The notes: generated by a model from the sequence alone, not told the origin. 64,000 nucleotides of DNA from Aliivibrio salmonicida LFI1238 (GCF_000196495.1 NC_011312.1:3261166-3325165); one strand, 5' to 3'. Shown: positions 8,580 through 17,963, counted from the stretch's first letter. Numbers and translations are program-made.

Positions 8580-9695
8580 ATGAAAATTTTAGTCACAGGT
8601 GGAGCTGGTTTTATTGGCTCAGCAGTAGTGCGTCACATTATCAATAATACACAAGATAGTGTTATCAATGTCGATAAATTAACTTACGCTGGTAACCTAG
8701 AATCGTTAGCGAGTATTGAGTCAAATGAACGTTATGTTTTCGAGCAAGTTGATATATGTGACCGTGCCGAATTAGACAGAGTTTTCGCACAATGCAAGCC
8801 TGATGCTGTTATGCATTTAGCAGCAGAGTCACATGTTGATCGCTCAATCACGGGCCCGGCAGATTTCATCCAGACTAATATCGTGGGCACCTATACACTT
8901 CTTGAAGCGACAAGAGCGTATTGGAACACATTATCTGAAGATGCTAAGAAAGCTTTTCGTTTTCATCATATCTCTACTGACGAAGTCTATGGCGATTTAC
9001 CGCATCCAGACGATATTGAAGATGGTACAGAGCCTTCAGCGAATAAAGAGTTACCGTTATTTACCGAAACAACATCATACGAGCCATCAAGCCCATATTC
9101 TGCATCTAAGGCTAGTTCTGATCATTTAGTTCGTGCTTGGTTAAGAACCTATGGGTTACCAACAATAGTAACCAACTGTTCAAATAACTATGGTCCATAT
9201 CACTTCCCTGAAAAGCTGATCCCACTGGTTATTTTAAATGCATTAGAAGGAAAACCTTTACCTATTTACGGTAAAGGTGATCAAATTCGCGATTGGTTGT
9301 TTGTTGAGGACCACGCACGTGCGCTCTATAAAGTTGTGACTGAAGGTAAAGTCGGTGAAACCTACAACATCGGTGGTCATAACGAAAAGCAAAACTTAGA
9401 AGTTGTTCAGACGATTTGCGCAATTTTAGATTCTTTAGTGCCAAAAGAATCTAAGTACCAAGAACAAATCACTTATGTAACAGATAGGCCAGGCCATGAC
9501 CGACGTTATGCAATTGATTCAAGTAAAATGCAGCGAGAACTCAGTTGGACACCACTAGAAACTTTTGAAACAGGTCTTAAAAAGACGATTGAATGGTATT
9601 TAAATAACCAAGAATGGTGTCAACATGTACAAGATGGCAGCTATCAACGTGAGCGCCTAGGTGTAGAGTCAGTAGAATCAAAGGAAAGTAAATAA
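8580..9695 (+). CDS. rmlB: dTDP-glucose 4,6-dehydratase RmlB
   Basis: Second step of dTDP-L-rhamnose synthesis, making dTDP-4-keto-6-deoxyglucose. This 371-residue extended SDR begins with the NAD-binding GGAGFIGSAVV. It has HLAAESHVDRSI, STDEVYGDLPH (with the dehydratase Asp-Glu pair) and the catalytic YSASKAS Tyr-Lys, then NCSNNYGPYHFPEKLIP. It is slightly longer than the usual 355-361 residues because of a C-terminal extension ending in VESVESKESK. The ATG of rmlA overlaps its stop by one base (TAATG). It heads a tightly coupled rmlBADC operon with higher GC than the surrounding glycosyltransferase genes. Confidence 0.96.
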   Translation: MKILVTGGAGFIGSAVVRHIINNTQDSVINVDKLTYAGNLESLASIESNERYVFEQVDICDRAELDRVFAQCKPDAVMHLAAESHVDRSITGPADFIQTNIVGTYTLLEATRAYWNTLSEDAKKAFRFHHISTDEVYGDLPHPDDIEDGTEPSANKELPLFTETTSYEPSSPYSASKASSDHLVRAWLRTYGLPTIVTNCSNNYGPYHFPEKLIPLVILNALEGKPLPIYGKGDQIRDWLFVEDHARALYKVVTEGKVGETYNIGGHNEKQNLEVVQTICAILDSLVPKESKYQEQITYVTDRPGHDRRYAIDSSKMQRELSWTPLETFETGLKKTIEWYLNNQEWCQHVQDGSYQRERLGVESVESKESK

Positions 9696-10582
9696 TGAAA
9701 GGGATTGTTCTCGCTGGTGGTTCAGGTACACGTCTGTACCCATTAACTCGTGGTGTATCTAAACAACTATTGCCTATCTACGATAAGCCAATGGTGTTTT
9801 ATCCTATTTCTACCTTAATGCTGGCGGGCATTAAAGACATTTTAATTATTACTACGCCTGAAGATAACGCGGGTTTTAAACGTTTATTGGGTGATGGCTC
9901 TTACTTTGGTATTAATATCGAGTATGCCATTCAACCTAGTCCAGATGGTTTAGCGCAAGCCTTTATTATCGGTGAAGAGTTCATTGGTAATGACAGTGTG
10001 TGTTTGGTGTTGGGAGACAATATTTTCTATGGCCAATTTTTCTCTCAAACGTTAAAAAATGCGGCGTCTCGTGAATCTGGAGCGACAGTATTTGGTTATC
10101 AAGTAAAGGACCCTGAGCGTTTTGGTGTGGTTGAGTTTGATGACAACATGAAGGCGATTTCGATTGAAGAAAAACCTGAAGCACCAAAATCAAATTATGC
10201 GGTAACCGGGCTTTATTTCTACGATAACGATGTGATTGAGATGGCGAAGAAAGTAACTCCTTCACATCGAGGTGAGCTTGAAATTACCACGTTGAATGAG
10301 ATGTACCTTAATAATGGCTCGTTAAATGTTGAGTTATTAGGTCGTGGTTTTGCGTGGCTTGATACTGGAACGCATGAAAGTCTTCATGAAGCGTCTTCAT
10401 TTGTACAAACCATTGAGAATGTTCAAGGGTTAAAGGTGGCGTGTTTGGAAGAAATATCGTGGCGTAATGGTTGGTTGAGTGATGAGCAAGTGTTAACACT
10501 TGCGAAACCGATGATGAAGAATGAGTATGGCCAATATTTGACTCGCTTAGTAAATGAAAGTCAAAAAAAGGCCATGAATTGA
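9695..10582 (+). CDS. rmlA: Glucose-1-phosphate thymidylyltransferase RmlA
   Basis: First step of the rhamnose pathway: glucose-1-phosphate plus dTTP to dTDP-glucose. It has 295 residues, the normal length. The signature GGSGTRLYPLTRGVSKQLLP lies at the N-terminus, with KPMVFYPIS, LVLGDNIFYG and the later EEKPEAPKSNYAVTGLYFYD and GRGFAWLDTGTHESL segments of short-form RmlA. It overlaps rmlB by one base and rmlD by one base (TGATG), so the operon is translationally coupled. Feedback inhibition by dTDP-rhamnose is known for the family. Confidence 0.96.
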   Translation: MKGIVLAGGSGTRLYPLTRGVSKQLLPIYDKPMVFYPISTLMLAGIKDILIITTPEDNAGFKRLLGDGSYFGINIEYAIQPSPDGLAQAFIIGEEFIGNDSVCLVLGDNIFYGQFFSQTLKNAASRESGATVFGYQVKDPERFGVVEFDDNMKAISIEEKPEAPKSNYAVTGLYFYDNDVIEMAKKVTPSHRGELEITTLNEMYLNNGSLNVELLGRGFAWLDTGTHESLHEASSFVQTIENVQGLKVACLEEISWRNGWLSDEQVLTLAKPMMKNEYGQYLTRLVNESQKKAMN

Positions 10583-11463
10583 TGCGGGTATTAATTACAG
10601 GATGTTATGGTCAAGTTGGTCATTGCCTTACTGCTCAATTAGTGAATAAAGCAAGCACAAGCGTGCTTGCTTTAGACCGAGATCAGTTAGACATCACTAA
10701 TCAAGATGCTGTGAATGCAATTGCTGATGATTTTCAACCCACGATTATTATCAATGCGGCGGCGCATACTGCCGTGGATAAAGCGGAAGACGAAGTGGAT
10801 TTGTCATACGCGATTAATCGTGATGGACCTAACTATTTAGCGCAAGCCGCACAGCGAGTTGGTGCGGCTATGTTGCATATCTCAACCGATTATGTCTTTG
10901 AAGGTAATAAGGTTGGTGAGTATGACGAGCGTGATGTTACGCATCCACAAGGCGTTTACGGTGAAAGTAAATTAGCCGGTGAAAGCGCCGTAGCAAACGC
11001 GTGCGATAAACACATTATCCTTCGTACTGCTTGGGTGTTTGGTGAGCATGGTAATAATTTTGTCAAAACCATGCTCCGTTTAGGCGTAACTCGAGATGAA
11101 TTAAGCATTGTTGGAGACCAGTTTGGTGGACCAACGTACGCGGGTGATATTGCCAACGCATTGATTACTATCGCAGAGCGCATTACCCAAGGTAATATGG
11201 TTGATTATGGTGTCTATCACTATTCTGGTTTGCCTCATGTGAGTTGGTACGAGTTTGCTGATGCTATTTTTGATACAGCAAAAGAGCAAGGTGTAATTAA
11301 GACAAAGCCAAGCTTAACGGGCATCACAACAGTGCAATACCCAACCCCAGCGAAACGTCCAAGTAACTCTTGCCTAAATACCAATAAAATCACAACCGCA
11401 TTTTCAATAGAAGCGAGTGATTGGCAAACGGCCCTAAAGAACATACAAGCGTATACAGGATAA
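10582..11463 (+). CDS. rmlD: dTDP-4-dehydrorhamnose reductase RmlD
   Basis: Last step of dTDP-L-rhamnose synthesis, reducing the 4-keto group with NAD(P)H. It is an SDR of 293 residues. The N-terminal GCYGQVGHCL is the GxxGQxG cofactor loop. INAAAHTAVDKAE, HISTDYVFEGNK and YGESKLAGE (catalytic Tyr-Lys) follow, then RTAWVFGEHGNNFVKTM. A TTG three bases earlier is open, but the ATG at 10582 overlaps the rmlA TGA and is the natural start. rmlC follows after 4 bases. Order B-A-D-C matches many gammaproteobacterial rml operons. Confidence 0.95.
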   Translation: MRVLITGCYGQVGHCLTAQLVNKASTSVLALDRDQLDITNQDAVNAIADDFQPTIIINAAAHTAVDKAEDEVDLSYAINRDGPNYLAQAAQRVGAAMLHISTDYVFEGNKVGEYDERDVTHPQGVYGESKLAGESAVANACDKHIILRTAWVFGEHGNNFVKTMLRLGVTRDELSIVGDQFGGPTYAGDIANALITIAERITQGNMVDYGVYHYSGLPHVSWYEFADAIFDTAKEQGVIKTKPSLTGITTVQYPTPAKRPSNSCLNTNKITTAFSIEASDWQTALKNIQAYTG

Positions 11464-11467
11464 GTGC

Positions 11468-12022
11468 ATGAAAGTGATTGATACTCGCATTCCCGATGTG
11501 AAAATTATTGAGCCATCGGTTTTTGGTGATGAACGCGGCTTCTTTATGGAAACCTGGAATCAAGCGAAATTTGAAGAGTTAGTGACTGGTAAGCCTACCC
11601 GATTCGTACAAGATAACCATTCAAAATCTAAGAAAGGGATTTTGCGTGGCTTGCATTATCAAACTGAAAACACCCAAGGGAAATTAGTTCGTGTGGTTTC
11701 AGGAGAGGTGTTTGACGTGGCGGTCGATATACGTAAAGGCTCTCCAACGTTTGGTCAGTGGGTTGGCGAGTATTTATCCGCAGAAAACAAGCGGCAGTTG
11801 TGGGTGCCGAAAGGGTTTGCACATGGTTTTTATGTAACGAGTGATGAAGCTGAATTTGTATATAAGTGTACGGATTATTATAATCCGAAAGTTGAAATAT
11901 CACTTTTTTGGGCCGATGAGAGCTTAGCTATAAATTGGCCTCTTTCCGGAATTCCCATGCTTTCTGAAAAAGATATAAATGGAATAAAATTTGAAAAGAT
12001 AATTAGTAATGATTGGGCATGA
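11468..12022 (+). CDS. rmlC: dTDP-4-dehydrorhamnose 3,5-epimerase RmlC
   Basis: Third enzyme of the pathway, epimerising carbons 3 and 5 of the 4-keto sugar. The 184-residue cupin has FGDERGFFMETWN, the active-site KGILRGLHYQ (catalytic His), VRVVSGEVFDVAVDIR, and VPKGFAHGFYV with the second conserved His. Length is normal. It ends 4 bases inside the following truncated flippase gene (ATGA overlap), so the original operon ran on into a wzx gene that has since been destroyed. Confidence 0.95.
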   Translation: MKVIDTRIPDVKIIEPSVFGDERGFFMETWNQAKFEELVTGKPTRFVQDNHSKSKKGILRGLHYQTENTQGKLVRVVSGEVFDVAVDIRKGSPTFGQWVGEYLSAENKRQLWVPKGFAHGFYVTSDEAEFVYKCTDYYNPKVEISLFWADESLAINWPLSGIPMLSEKDINGIKFEKIISNDWA

Positions 12023-12301
12023 CTGAAGAAACAACTAAGCAAGACGGAAATAAAATAATAGCGAAAAATGCTATTTTCTTGTATTTAAGAATGTTTTTTA
12101 CTTTAGGTGTATCTTTATATACTTCTCGAGTTGTGTTAGATGCTCTAGGTGTAGAAGATTTTGGTATTTACAATGTCGTTGGTAGCATCGTTCTAATGCT
12201 GTCTTTTTTAAATACATCAATGAGTAGTGCTACTGCAAGATTTATTACTTTTGAAATCGGTAAAAAAGGGCACGTTCAAAAAGTTTTTACCGCATCTGTC
12301 C
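12019..12301 (+). pseudogene. Second Wzx-type flippase, N-terminal fragment cut by an IS
   Basis: The first 94 or so residues show a polysaccharide-export flippase start: NAIFLYLRMFFTLGVSLYTS as the first membrane helix, then LGVEDFGIYNVVGS and TSMSSATARFITFEIGKKG. The coding sense ends at 12301, where the ISAs1-type element begins, and a further 20 residues of IS sequence are read before a stop at 12366. An intact flippase would be about 420-500 residues. The missing part is not found beyond the element, so a deletion next to the IS is likely. It is unrelated in sequence to the intact flippase at 3850. Confidence 0.85.
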
Positions 12302-13600
12302 CAGGGTCCACGCATGTTATTTACGCAGTGATTCCTAATATTTCGGGATATAATTTTTTAAAATAGCTTGAATTCGGTGTTTAGAAATGATCTTATACTG
12401 TTAACAAAACAGAAGAAGACAAAATGATGAATTACGACGAGTTTAAAGAGCATTTTAACATATTAAGCGATACACGTCAGTCGAGAAAATCGACGTATAA
12501 TTTCTTTGAAGTAATGTTCCAAGTAGTTACCGCAATGTTGTGTGGAATGAAGACCTGGGATGAGATAGATACCTTTGGTGAAGAGAATTTAACGTGGTTT
12601 AGAAAATTTAGCGATTACTCTAATGGAGTACCGAGCCACGATACCATTGCTCGAATAGTTAGCTTGGTTGACCCAGATGAATTTTCAATTTGTTTTACAC
12701 GGTGGTGCAATGATATTCAGTATGAAAAATCATTAGATACGACTCATGTAGCGATTGATGGGGAATCATTAAGAGGAACATATGACTATAGTAAAAACAA
12801 ATACTTAACTCATATGGTAAATGCTTATTCTGTTGATACAGGCTTGGTTTTAGGTCAATTAAAAACAGATTCTAAGAGTAATGAAATTACGACAATTCCT
12901 GAAATACTAAAGCTAATTAAAGTTAAAAACAGAACTATTAGTCTTGATGCAATGGGCTGTCAGAGAACAATTGCAGCAGATATTGTTAATAGAGAAGGTG
13001 ATTACTTATTAGCAGTGAAAGGTAACCAAGAACGCTTACATAATATGTTATTTAAATAAATTTTCTTTTGCTCAACTTGCTCAACTTGCTCATTTAGAGT
13101 GTGATAAATTTGAAACGGAAGAAGTCGGTAAGCGCGGAAGCAAAATGGTTAGGTCTTATTATGTTGTGCCATTTACAGAAGTATTTGGAGACTTCTCTGT
13201 TGATTGGAAAGGTCTAGAAAGTTTATGTATAGCAGTGACTTATAATAAACATAACAAAAGTAACTCAGGCTCTTTAGGTATTAGATATTTCATATCATCT
13301 AAGAAATTATCAGCAGAAGAGTTTGGTAAATTATGCCGAGGCCATTGGGGTGTAGAAAGCATGCATTGGTGGTTGGATAGCGTAATGAAAGAAGACGATA
13401 GCAAGATAATGTATCAGCATGCTGCAGAGAATTTATCTAGGATCCGCCAGATGTGTATGAACTTCATAAAATTGGTGAATTTAAAAGGAACGTTAAAGAA
13501 ACGGCAGTTGAAATGTGCACTTAATACAGACTTTAGAGAGATGGTATTATTTGGCACTTAGCTGTAATTTAACATTTTGGCAACTCATGCGTGGACCCTG
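12302..13600 (+). mobile_element. ISAs1-family insertion sequence, copy 2
   Basis: 1299 bp with perfect 15-bp terminal inverted repeats, CAGGGTCCACGCATG on the left and its reverse complement on the right. Same orientation as copies 1 and 3. The flanks (GCATCTGTC on the left, ATCAAACCT on the right) share no duplication, so the two ends no longer mark a simple insertion. Confidence 0.93.
12424..13561 (+). pseudogene. ISAs1-family transposase, two-frame (copy 2)
   Basis: The frame at 12424-13059 encodes residues 1-211 with catalytic Asp at about 112 and 175. The frame at 13145-13561 encodes the C-terminal 138 residues with the catalytic Glu. The +1 frame is already open just after the stop of the first (from 13058), and the protein sense continues as KFSFAQLAQLAHLECDKFETEE. 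A single extra base in TTTAAATAAATTTT therefore separates the halves. The same break is present in all three copies. Either the parent was already frameshifted and moved with help in trans, or the site is a +1 recoding signal. A start ATG at 12424 follows AGAAGA. Confidence 0.85.
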
Positions 13601-13633
13601 ATCAAACCTCTAGCTGATTTGGTCAACAACGCC
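13601..13633 (-). mobile_element. Remnant right end of an IS5/IS903-like element
   Basis: Read on the minus strand this is GGCGTTGTTGACC followed by AAATCAGC, close to the GGCTTTGTTGAATAAATCAG end known from IS903. It directly abuts ISAs1-type copy 2. Its partner end is at 7115-7127. Confidence 0.5.
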
Positions 13634-13662
13634 CTTAAAAGTTTAACTTAATAATAAGGTAT

Positions 13663-14541
13663 ATGGTGAGTGAAATTTTATTAAGCATAGTTATTCCAAC
13701 CTGTAATCGATTAGACTGCTTGCCGCGAGCACTAAACTCGATAGTGTATCAACAGCTTTCTAGTATTGAAATAGTCATTGTAGATGATAGTAAAGAGAGC
13801 TTAGTCACAGAAATTCGGAAAATCGTTAGTTTAATTGTACCAAGTTCTATCGTTGTCAAGGTGATACGAAATGATGGTTTGCATAGTGCTGCAAGAGCTA
13901 GAAACCTAGGTGTAGCTCAAGCCGAAGGAGAGTTTATTACGTTTCTTGATGACGATGATATTTATATGCCAGGCCGTTTGAATAATATGCTTCATATAGC
14001 TAAAGAGGGTAAGTACTCGTTGGTCTCATCTGGGCGTTTTTTTGAATCCGGTGACTTTGAAGTGATCAATAGTCAAACTAGGCAAAAGTTTGGTGAAATA
14101 TCTATAGACGATATAAAGTATCATAATGACATTGATATTGGATTTATGATTAAAAAATCTCGTTTTGAAGAGCTCGGCGGTTTTAATATTAACTTAAAGT
14201 CATTGGAAGATTGGGACTTTATTCTAAGACACCTATTCATTGGTAACTGCTACAAAATTAAGCGACTTGATTACGCCGTTAACATTGAACTTGGTAAAGT
14301 TAGAGTTTCAAATAGTGATAGTGAAAGTTATCTTCAGTTAGGAATATTACATAAAGACAGATTTGGTGATGCATGGTTTTTGTATATGAAAGCTCATGGG
14401 TTAAGTTTGAGTAACTGTTTAACAATTTTAGATCTGGCTAAATGCTTTGCGAAGGGATCAACTTTTAGAATCATTTATTGCTATGGAAGGCAATTTAAAA
14501 ATAGAGTTAAAAATTATTTTACTAAACCTAATTTCAGGTGA
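13663..14541 (+). CDS. Glycosyltransferase family 2
   Basis: A 292-residue soluble GT-A transferase. The N-terminal SIVIPTCNRLDCLPRALNSI is the nucleotide-binding start of GT2 enzymes, followed by EIVIVDDSK, AARARNLGVAQAEGEFITFL and an extended D-D-D-D metal-binding site near residue 97. LGGFNINLKSLEDWDFILR lies in the acceptor half. Donor and acceptor are not predictable. AAGGT stands just before the ATG. It is the first gene after the IS block and is followed 3 bases later by the polymerase gene. Confidence 0.85.
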   Translation: MVSEILLSIVIPTCNRLDCLPRALNSIVYQQLSSIEIVIVDDSKESLVTEIRKIVSLIVPSSIVVKVIRNDGLHSAARARNLGVAQAEGEFITFLDDDDIYMPGRLNNMLHIAKEGKYSLVSSGRFFESGDFEVINSQTRQKFGEISIDDIKYHNDIDIGFMIKKSRFEELGGFNINLKSLEDWDFILRHLFIGNCYKIKRLDYAVNIELGKVRVSNSDSESYLQLGILHKDRFGDAWFLYMKAHGLSLSNCLTILDLAKCFAKGSTFRIIYCYGRQFKNRVKNYFTKPNFR

Positions 14542-14544
14542 ACT

Positions 14545-15828
14545 ATGAGTTTTTTTTTCAGAGTACTTGGCTATATTTTTATAAGTTTATTGTTTTTTTT
14601 GTACTTTTTAAATTTAAGCGATATAGCATCAAGCAGTAAGTTAACTCTTATAATAAGTTATTTTTCAATGAATTTAATTATTATTGTTAGCTTTCTTATT
14701 TATAAAAAACTTTTCAATCCAATAATATTTGTTTTACCATTTTTATTTGGTTTTTTCTACTATCAATTTAACTTATCATATCGTCAAAATGACCTTTCAC
14801 TAGAAACTTATATTGTTATTTTTGTGTTTTTTATAGCATATTTTTCAGGTTGTATTTTTTCAAGTAAGGCCAAATGTATTTCTTATGATGCAAGCGTTTC
14901 GTATAGTGTTGTGCATTTATTTTTTACTCTCGGTGTCATTATTTTTGTAGTTGAGACCTTTTTAAGTGGTGGCTTTTCAGTAGTTAAAACACTACAAGGT
15001 TCAAATGCCTACATAGATAAAATTAATTTACCAATTCTTCATTATTTCTACATGTTGTTAGCTATACTTCCTAGTTGCTATTACTACCTATATAAAAAAG
15101 GAAACATAAGGAAGTATATTTGCATTGGTTATATTCTATTCTGTACATTAATGATATTTGATTCTTTATCAAGACAATTGATTTTATTATTAATATTTTC
15201 TTTATTTTTTACCTATATTAGATTTAATGATTTATCGATAGACAAGCAATTCTTCAAACTGACTATTTCTATAAGTATTTTGTTTATTATTATCGGTTCT
15301 TTGAGATATCTAGGCGGCGGTACATCAGATGTCAATGAGTTGGAGTTTATGAAAGCTTATGCTAAAATAAACAAGGAATTTGATGTAAATATATTTGATG
15401 TTACTTTTAATCTGTATACAGCGACAAATTTTTCTACGTTAAATGACATGATTTTACTAAATGATAATGAGTTACATTTTGGTAAATATTTATTGCAAGC
15501 GTATATAAAAATATTTAAATACAATGAAGCTTTCGATATAGAGTATAACCCACTTTTAGACTCTTATAGCTTACTGGGAACTATAATTGCGGATTTATAT
15601 TTAGACTTTGGAGTTTTTGGTGTTGCTATTATTTCATTTTTATATGGTATTTTAGCTGATTATAGTTATAGATCATATATAAACTCAAAAAGTTTATCTT
15701 CTAGCTTGCTAATAAGTGTTGTGTTTTACTCACTATTTATGAGTCCATTTACAAATTACTTCAATCAATTATTTGTCCTTCTTTGTTTTCTTTTTTCAAT
15801 GAAGTTTAGATATGTATTTAAATTTTAA
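14545..15828 (+). CDS. wzy: O-antigen/capsule repeat-unit polymerase (Wzy-like)
   Basis: A 427-residue, very hydrophobic protein with about ten to twelve predicted membrane helices and a large loop in the last third (LGGGTSDVNELEF onward). That topology is typical of Wzy polymerases, which join repeat units on the periplasmic face of the inner membrane. Sequence conservation in this family is low, so the call rests on topology and on the setting among glycosyltransferases and flippase genes. The gene is extremely AT-rich. AGGTG precedes the ATG. The next gene begins near its end. Confidence 0.72.
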   Translation: MSFFFRVLGYIFISLLFFLYFLNLSDIASSSKLTLIISYFSMNLIIIVSFLIYKKLFNPIIFVLPFLFGFFYYQFNLSYRQNDLSLETYIVIFVFFIAYFSGCIFSSKAKCISYDASVSYSVVHLFFTLGVIIFVVETFLSGGFSVVKTLQGSNAYIDKINLPILHYFYMLLAILPSCYYYLYKKGNIRKYICIGYILFCTLMIFDSLSRQLILLLIFSLFFTYIRFNDLSIDKQFFKLTISISILFIIIGSLRYLGGGTSDVNELEFMKAYAKINKEFDVNIFDVTFNLYTATNFSTLNDMILLNDNELHFGKYLLQAYIKIFKYNEAFDIEYNPLLDSYSLLGTIIADLYLDFGVFGVAIISFLYGILADYSYRSYINSKSLSSSLLISVVFYSLFMSPFTNYFNQLFVLLCFLFSMKFRYVFKF

Positions 15829-15838
15829 ACAGGTTGGT

Positions 15839-16681
15839 ATGTATAATAACATTTTAATTTCAGTTGTTGTTTTTAATAAATCCATTGCGGATATTCCAAT
15901 TATATTTGAGTTGTTATCAAGTGATATCAATGTTGAGCTGATTATTTATGATAACTCTACTGATCCTATTATTGCTGAAAGTAATAACTTAAATCATAAA
16001 CATTTAATGTATTATCACGATGAAAATAATTCAGGTGTCAGCCAGGCTTATAATCATTCTTTTGAGTACGCTCTAAGTTCTAATAAAAGTGCTGTTTTGA
16101 TTTTGGATCAGGATACTTATTTCCTTCTGTCTAATTTAGATGATTACATCAATGCGTTTAACGAGTATGGTGATACTTTTATCTATGCTCCAATTGTTTG
16201 TGATAAAAACAAATCAAAAATTTATTCACCAGCAACGCTGAAAAACTTTATTGGTCATTGTAGTCATTATAAAAAGTTTAATTTACCGAAACTTCAAGAT
16301 ATTAATGGAATATCTGTTATCAATAGTGGTTTGTTCATTCCAGTTACTATTTTTGAAAAAGTAGGTGGGTATAATCCTAATATCAAACTGGATTTTAGTG
16401 ATGTATATTTTATCGAAAAGTATAAGGAGGGTAATAGAAACTTGGTGTTAGTTGACGTCGAGCTGAATCATAGCCTATCCGGCGATGAAGGGATGAATAG
16501 AGTAGCCGAATTATCAAGATTTAAATTCTATTGTGAAGGAGCTGCAGAGTTAGCTATTAGTTTACATAAGTCTACACTTTGGTCTGTTATAAGGCGAATG
16601 CTTCGCTTAAATATTAAATATTTATCTTTTATGCCAATATCTATTTTCTTTAATTACTACGTGCTAAGAAAAAAAACATGA
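15839..16681 (+). CDS. Glycosyltransferase family 2 (rhamnosyltransferase-like)
   Basis: About 280 residues. ISVVVFNKSIADIP, ELIIYDNSTDP, NNSGVSQAYNHSFEYAL and LILDQDTYF (the D-x-D metal site) follow the pattern of GT2 enzymes often annotated as rhamnosyltransferases, which would fit the rml genes nearby. A C-terminal hydrophobic stretch is present. An open frame begins at 15812 inside wzy, but the ATG at 15839 has AGG seven bases upstream and is preferred. It overlaps the next gene by 4 bases (ATGA). Confidence 0.8.
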   Translation: MYNNILISVVVFNKSIADIPIIFELLSSDINVELIIYDNSTDPIIAESNNLNHKHLMYYHDENNSGVSQAYNHSFEYALSSNKSAVLILDQDTYFLLSNLDDYINAFNEYGDTFIYAPIVCDKNKSKIYSPATLKNFIGHCSHYKKFNLPKLQDINGISVINSGLFIPVTIFEKVGGYNPNIKLDFSDVYFIEKYKEGNRNLVLVDVELNHSLSGDEGMNRVAELSRFKFYCEGAAELAISLHKSTLWSVIRRMLRLNIKYLSFMPISIFFNYYVLRKKT

Positions 16682-17391
16682 AAATATCAGTATGTATGGC
16701 AACATATAATGGTGAAAAATATATTAGAGAGCAGTTAGATTCAATCTTGATTCAGCTAGGTACATTTGATGAGGTGATTATATCTGATGATGGTTCTACA
16801 GATAAAACAGAGGATATTGTAAACTCCTTTTTTGATTCTAGAATCATATTTTTATCTAATGAGTGTGAATCAGGTGTTGTCGGTAATGTTACAAATTCTC
16901 TAAATAATAGTTCTGGCGATGTTATTTTTTTAGCTGATCAAGATGATATTTGGTTGGATAATCGAGTTTCGATAGCGCTAAACCATTTGAAAACTCATGA
17001 TGCAGTTGTTATGAATTGTATGGTTACAGATCAGAATCTTAATGTTATTAAGCATTCATATTTTGATTTTAATAATTCTAAGGCTGGATTTTTTTATAAT
17101 TTGTATAAAAGCTCATATCTTGGTTGCTGTTTAGCTTTTAATAAAAATGTACTCGACTATTCATTACCAATACCAAATAATTTGATGATGTTTCATGATT
17201 GGTGGTTTGGTATTATGATCGAGTTAAGTTTTAATGTATATTTTGAAAAGCAGCCATTACTTTTATACCGTAGGCATATGTCAACTTCATCTCAAACCGG
17301 CAATGCTTCTAACCGTAATTTATATCAAAAATTGCATTCCAGGCTTCAATTAGTTATTTATGCATTTTTACATTATTTCAAGAGGAATTAA
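16678..17391 (+). CDS. Glycosyltransferase family 2
   Basis: A 237-residue GT2 protein, close to the short rhamnosyl- or galactosyltransferase type. SVCMATYNGEKYIREQLDSI, EVIISDDGSTDKTEDIV and VIFLADQDDIW (metal-binding D-x-D-D) are clear, and MMFHDWWFGIM with LLYRRHMSTSS follows in the acceptor half. Such W-W-F/H-x-H patterns are common in O-antigen transferases. It overlaps both neighbours (ATGA at the start, TAATG at the end), so it is part of a coupled AT-rich transcript. Confidence 0.85.
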   Translation: MKISVCMATYNGEKYIREQLDSILIQLGTFDEVIISDDGSTDKTEDIVNSFFDSRIIFLSNECESGVVGNVTNSLNNSSGDVIFLADQDDIWLDNRVSIALNHLKTHDAVVMNCMVTDQNLNVIKHSYFDFNNSKAGFFYNLYKSSYLGCCLAFNKNVLDYSLPIPNNLMMFHDWWFGIMIELSFNVYFEKQPLLLYRRHMSTSSQTGNASNRNLYQKLHSRLQLVIYAFLHYFKRN

Positions 17392-17963
17392 TGTTATTTA
17401 AAATTTTATGGATTATCAGAGGATTAATATATAAGCCTTTTTTAGGTGAGTTTAAGTTACCTTCTTATATTGGAAAGCCTATTTTTATAAGCCATTTTAG
17501 TCGTATATTTATAGCTAAAAGAGTCAGGATATTTCCTGGCGCTCGAATAGAGCCTGTTGATAATGAATCCTCAATTGTTTTTGAAGAAAATATTTCTATT
17601 GGTCAAAATTTCCATATAACTTCTAAAGGAAAATTAACAATTGGGGAAAATACAACTATTTTAGAAAATGTTATGATTACTAATATAGATCATGATTATA
17701 CTGAAATAGGTGTACATATTCTAAAGCAAAAGTATATTACTAAGCAGACTTCAATAGGTCCTAATTGTTTTATAGGATATGGTGCTGTGATACAAGCTGG
17801 TACAATTTTAGGTACGCAATGTATAGTAGGTGCGAACTCGGTGGTTAGAGGAACTTACCCTGACTATTGCGTTATAGTCGGTGTCCCAGCAAAAATTATT
17901 AAACGTTATGATCCAATTGATATGATTTGGAAAAAAACAGACACTGTTGGAAATTTTATTTAG
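17391..17963 (+). CDS. Hexapeptide-repeat acyltransferase
   Basis: A 190-residue left-handed beta-helix transferase of the WcaB/WcaF or maltose O-acetyltransferase type. Repeats such as ISIGQNFHIT, LTIGENTTIL and TSIGPNCFIGYG run through the protein. The acceptor-site segment NIDHDYTEIG holds the catalytic His, and VVGVPAKII-type sequence ends the fold. It probably O-acetylates a sugar of the glycan repeat unit. It starts inside the stop of the preceding transferase and lies 9 bases before the epimerase gene. Confidence 0.82.
   Translation: MLFKILWIIRGLIYKPFLGEFKLPSYIGKPIFISHFSRIFIAKRVRIFPGARIEPVDNESSIVFEENISIGQNFHITSKGKLTIGENTTILENVMITNIDHDYTEIGVHILKQKYITKQTSIGPNCFIGYGAVIQAGTILGTQCIVGANSVVRGTYPDYCVIVGVPAKIIKRYDPIDMIWKKTDTVGNFI

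Noticed and set aside
8833..11903. Several open frames of 60-98 residues overlapping rmlB, rmlA, rmlD and rmlC
   Set aside because: They are out-of-frame or antisense shadows of well-supported rml genes with no ribosome sites.
12302..12366. Extension of the flippase fragment into the IS
   Set aside because: These about 20 residues are translated IS end sequence, not flippase.
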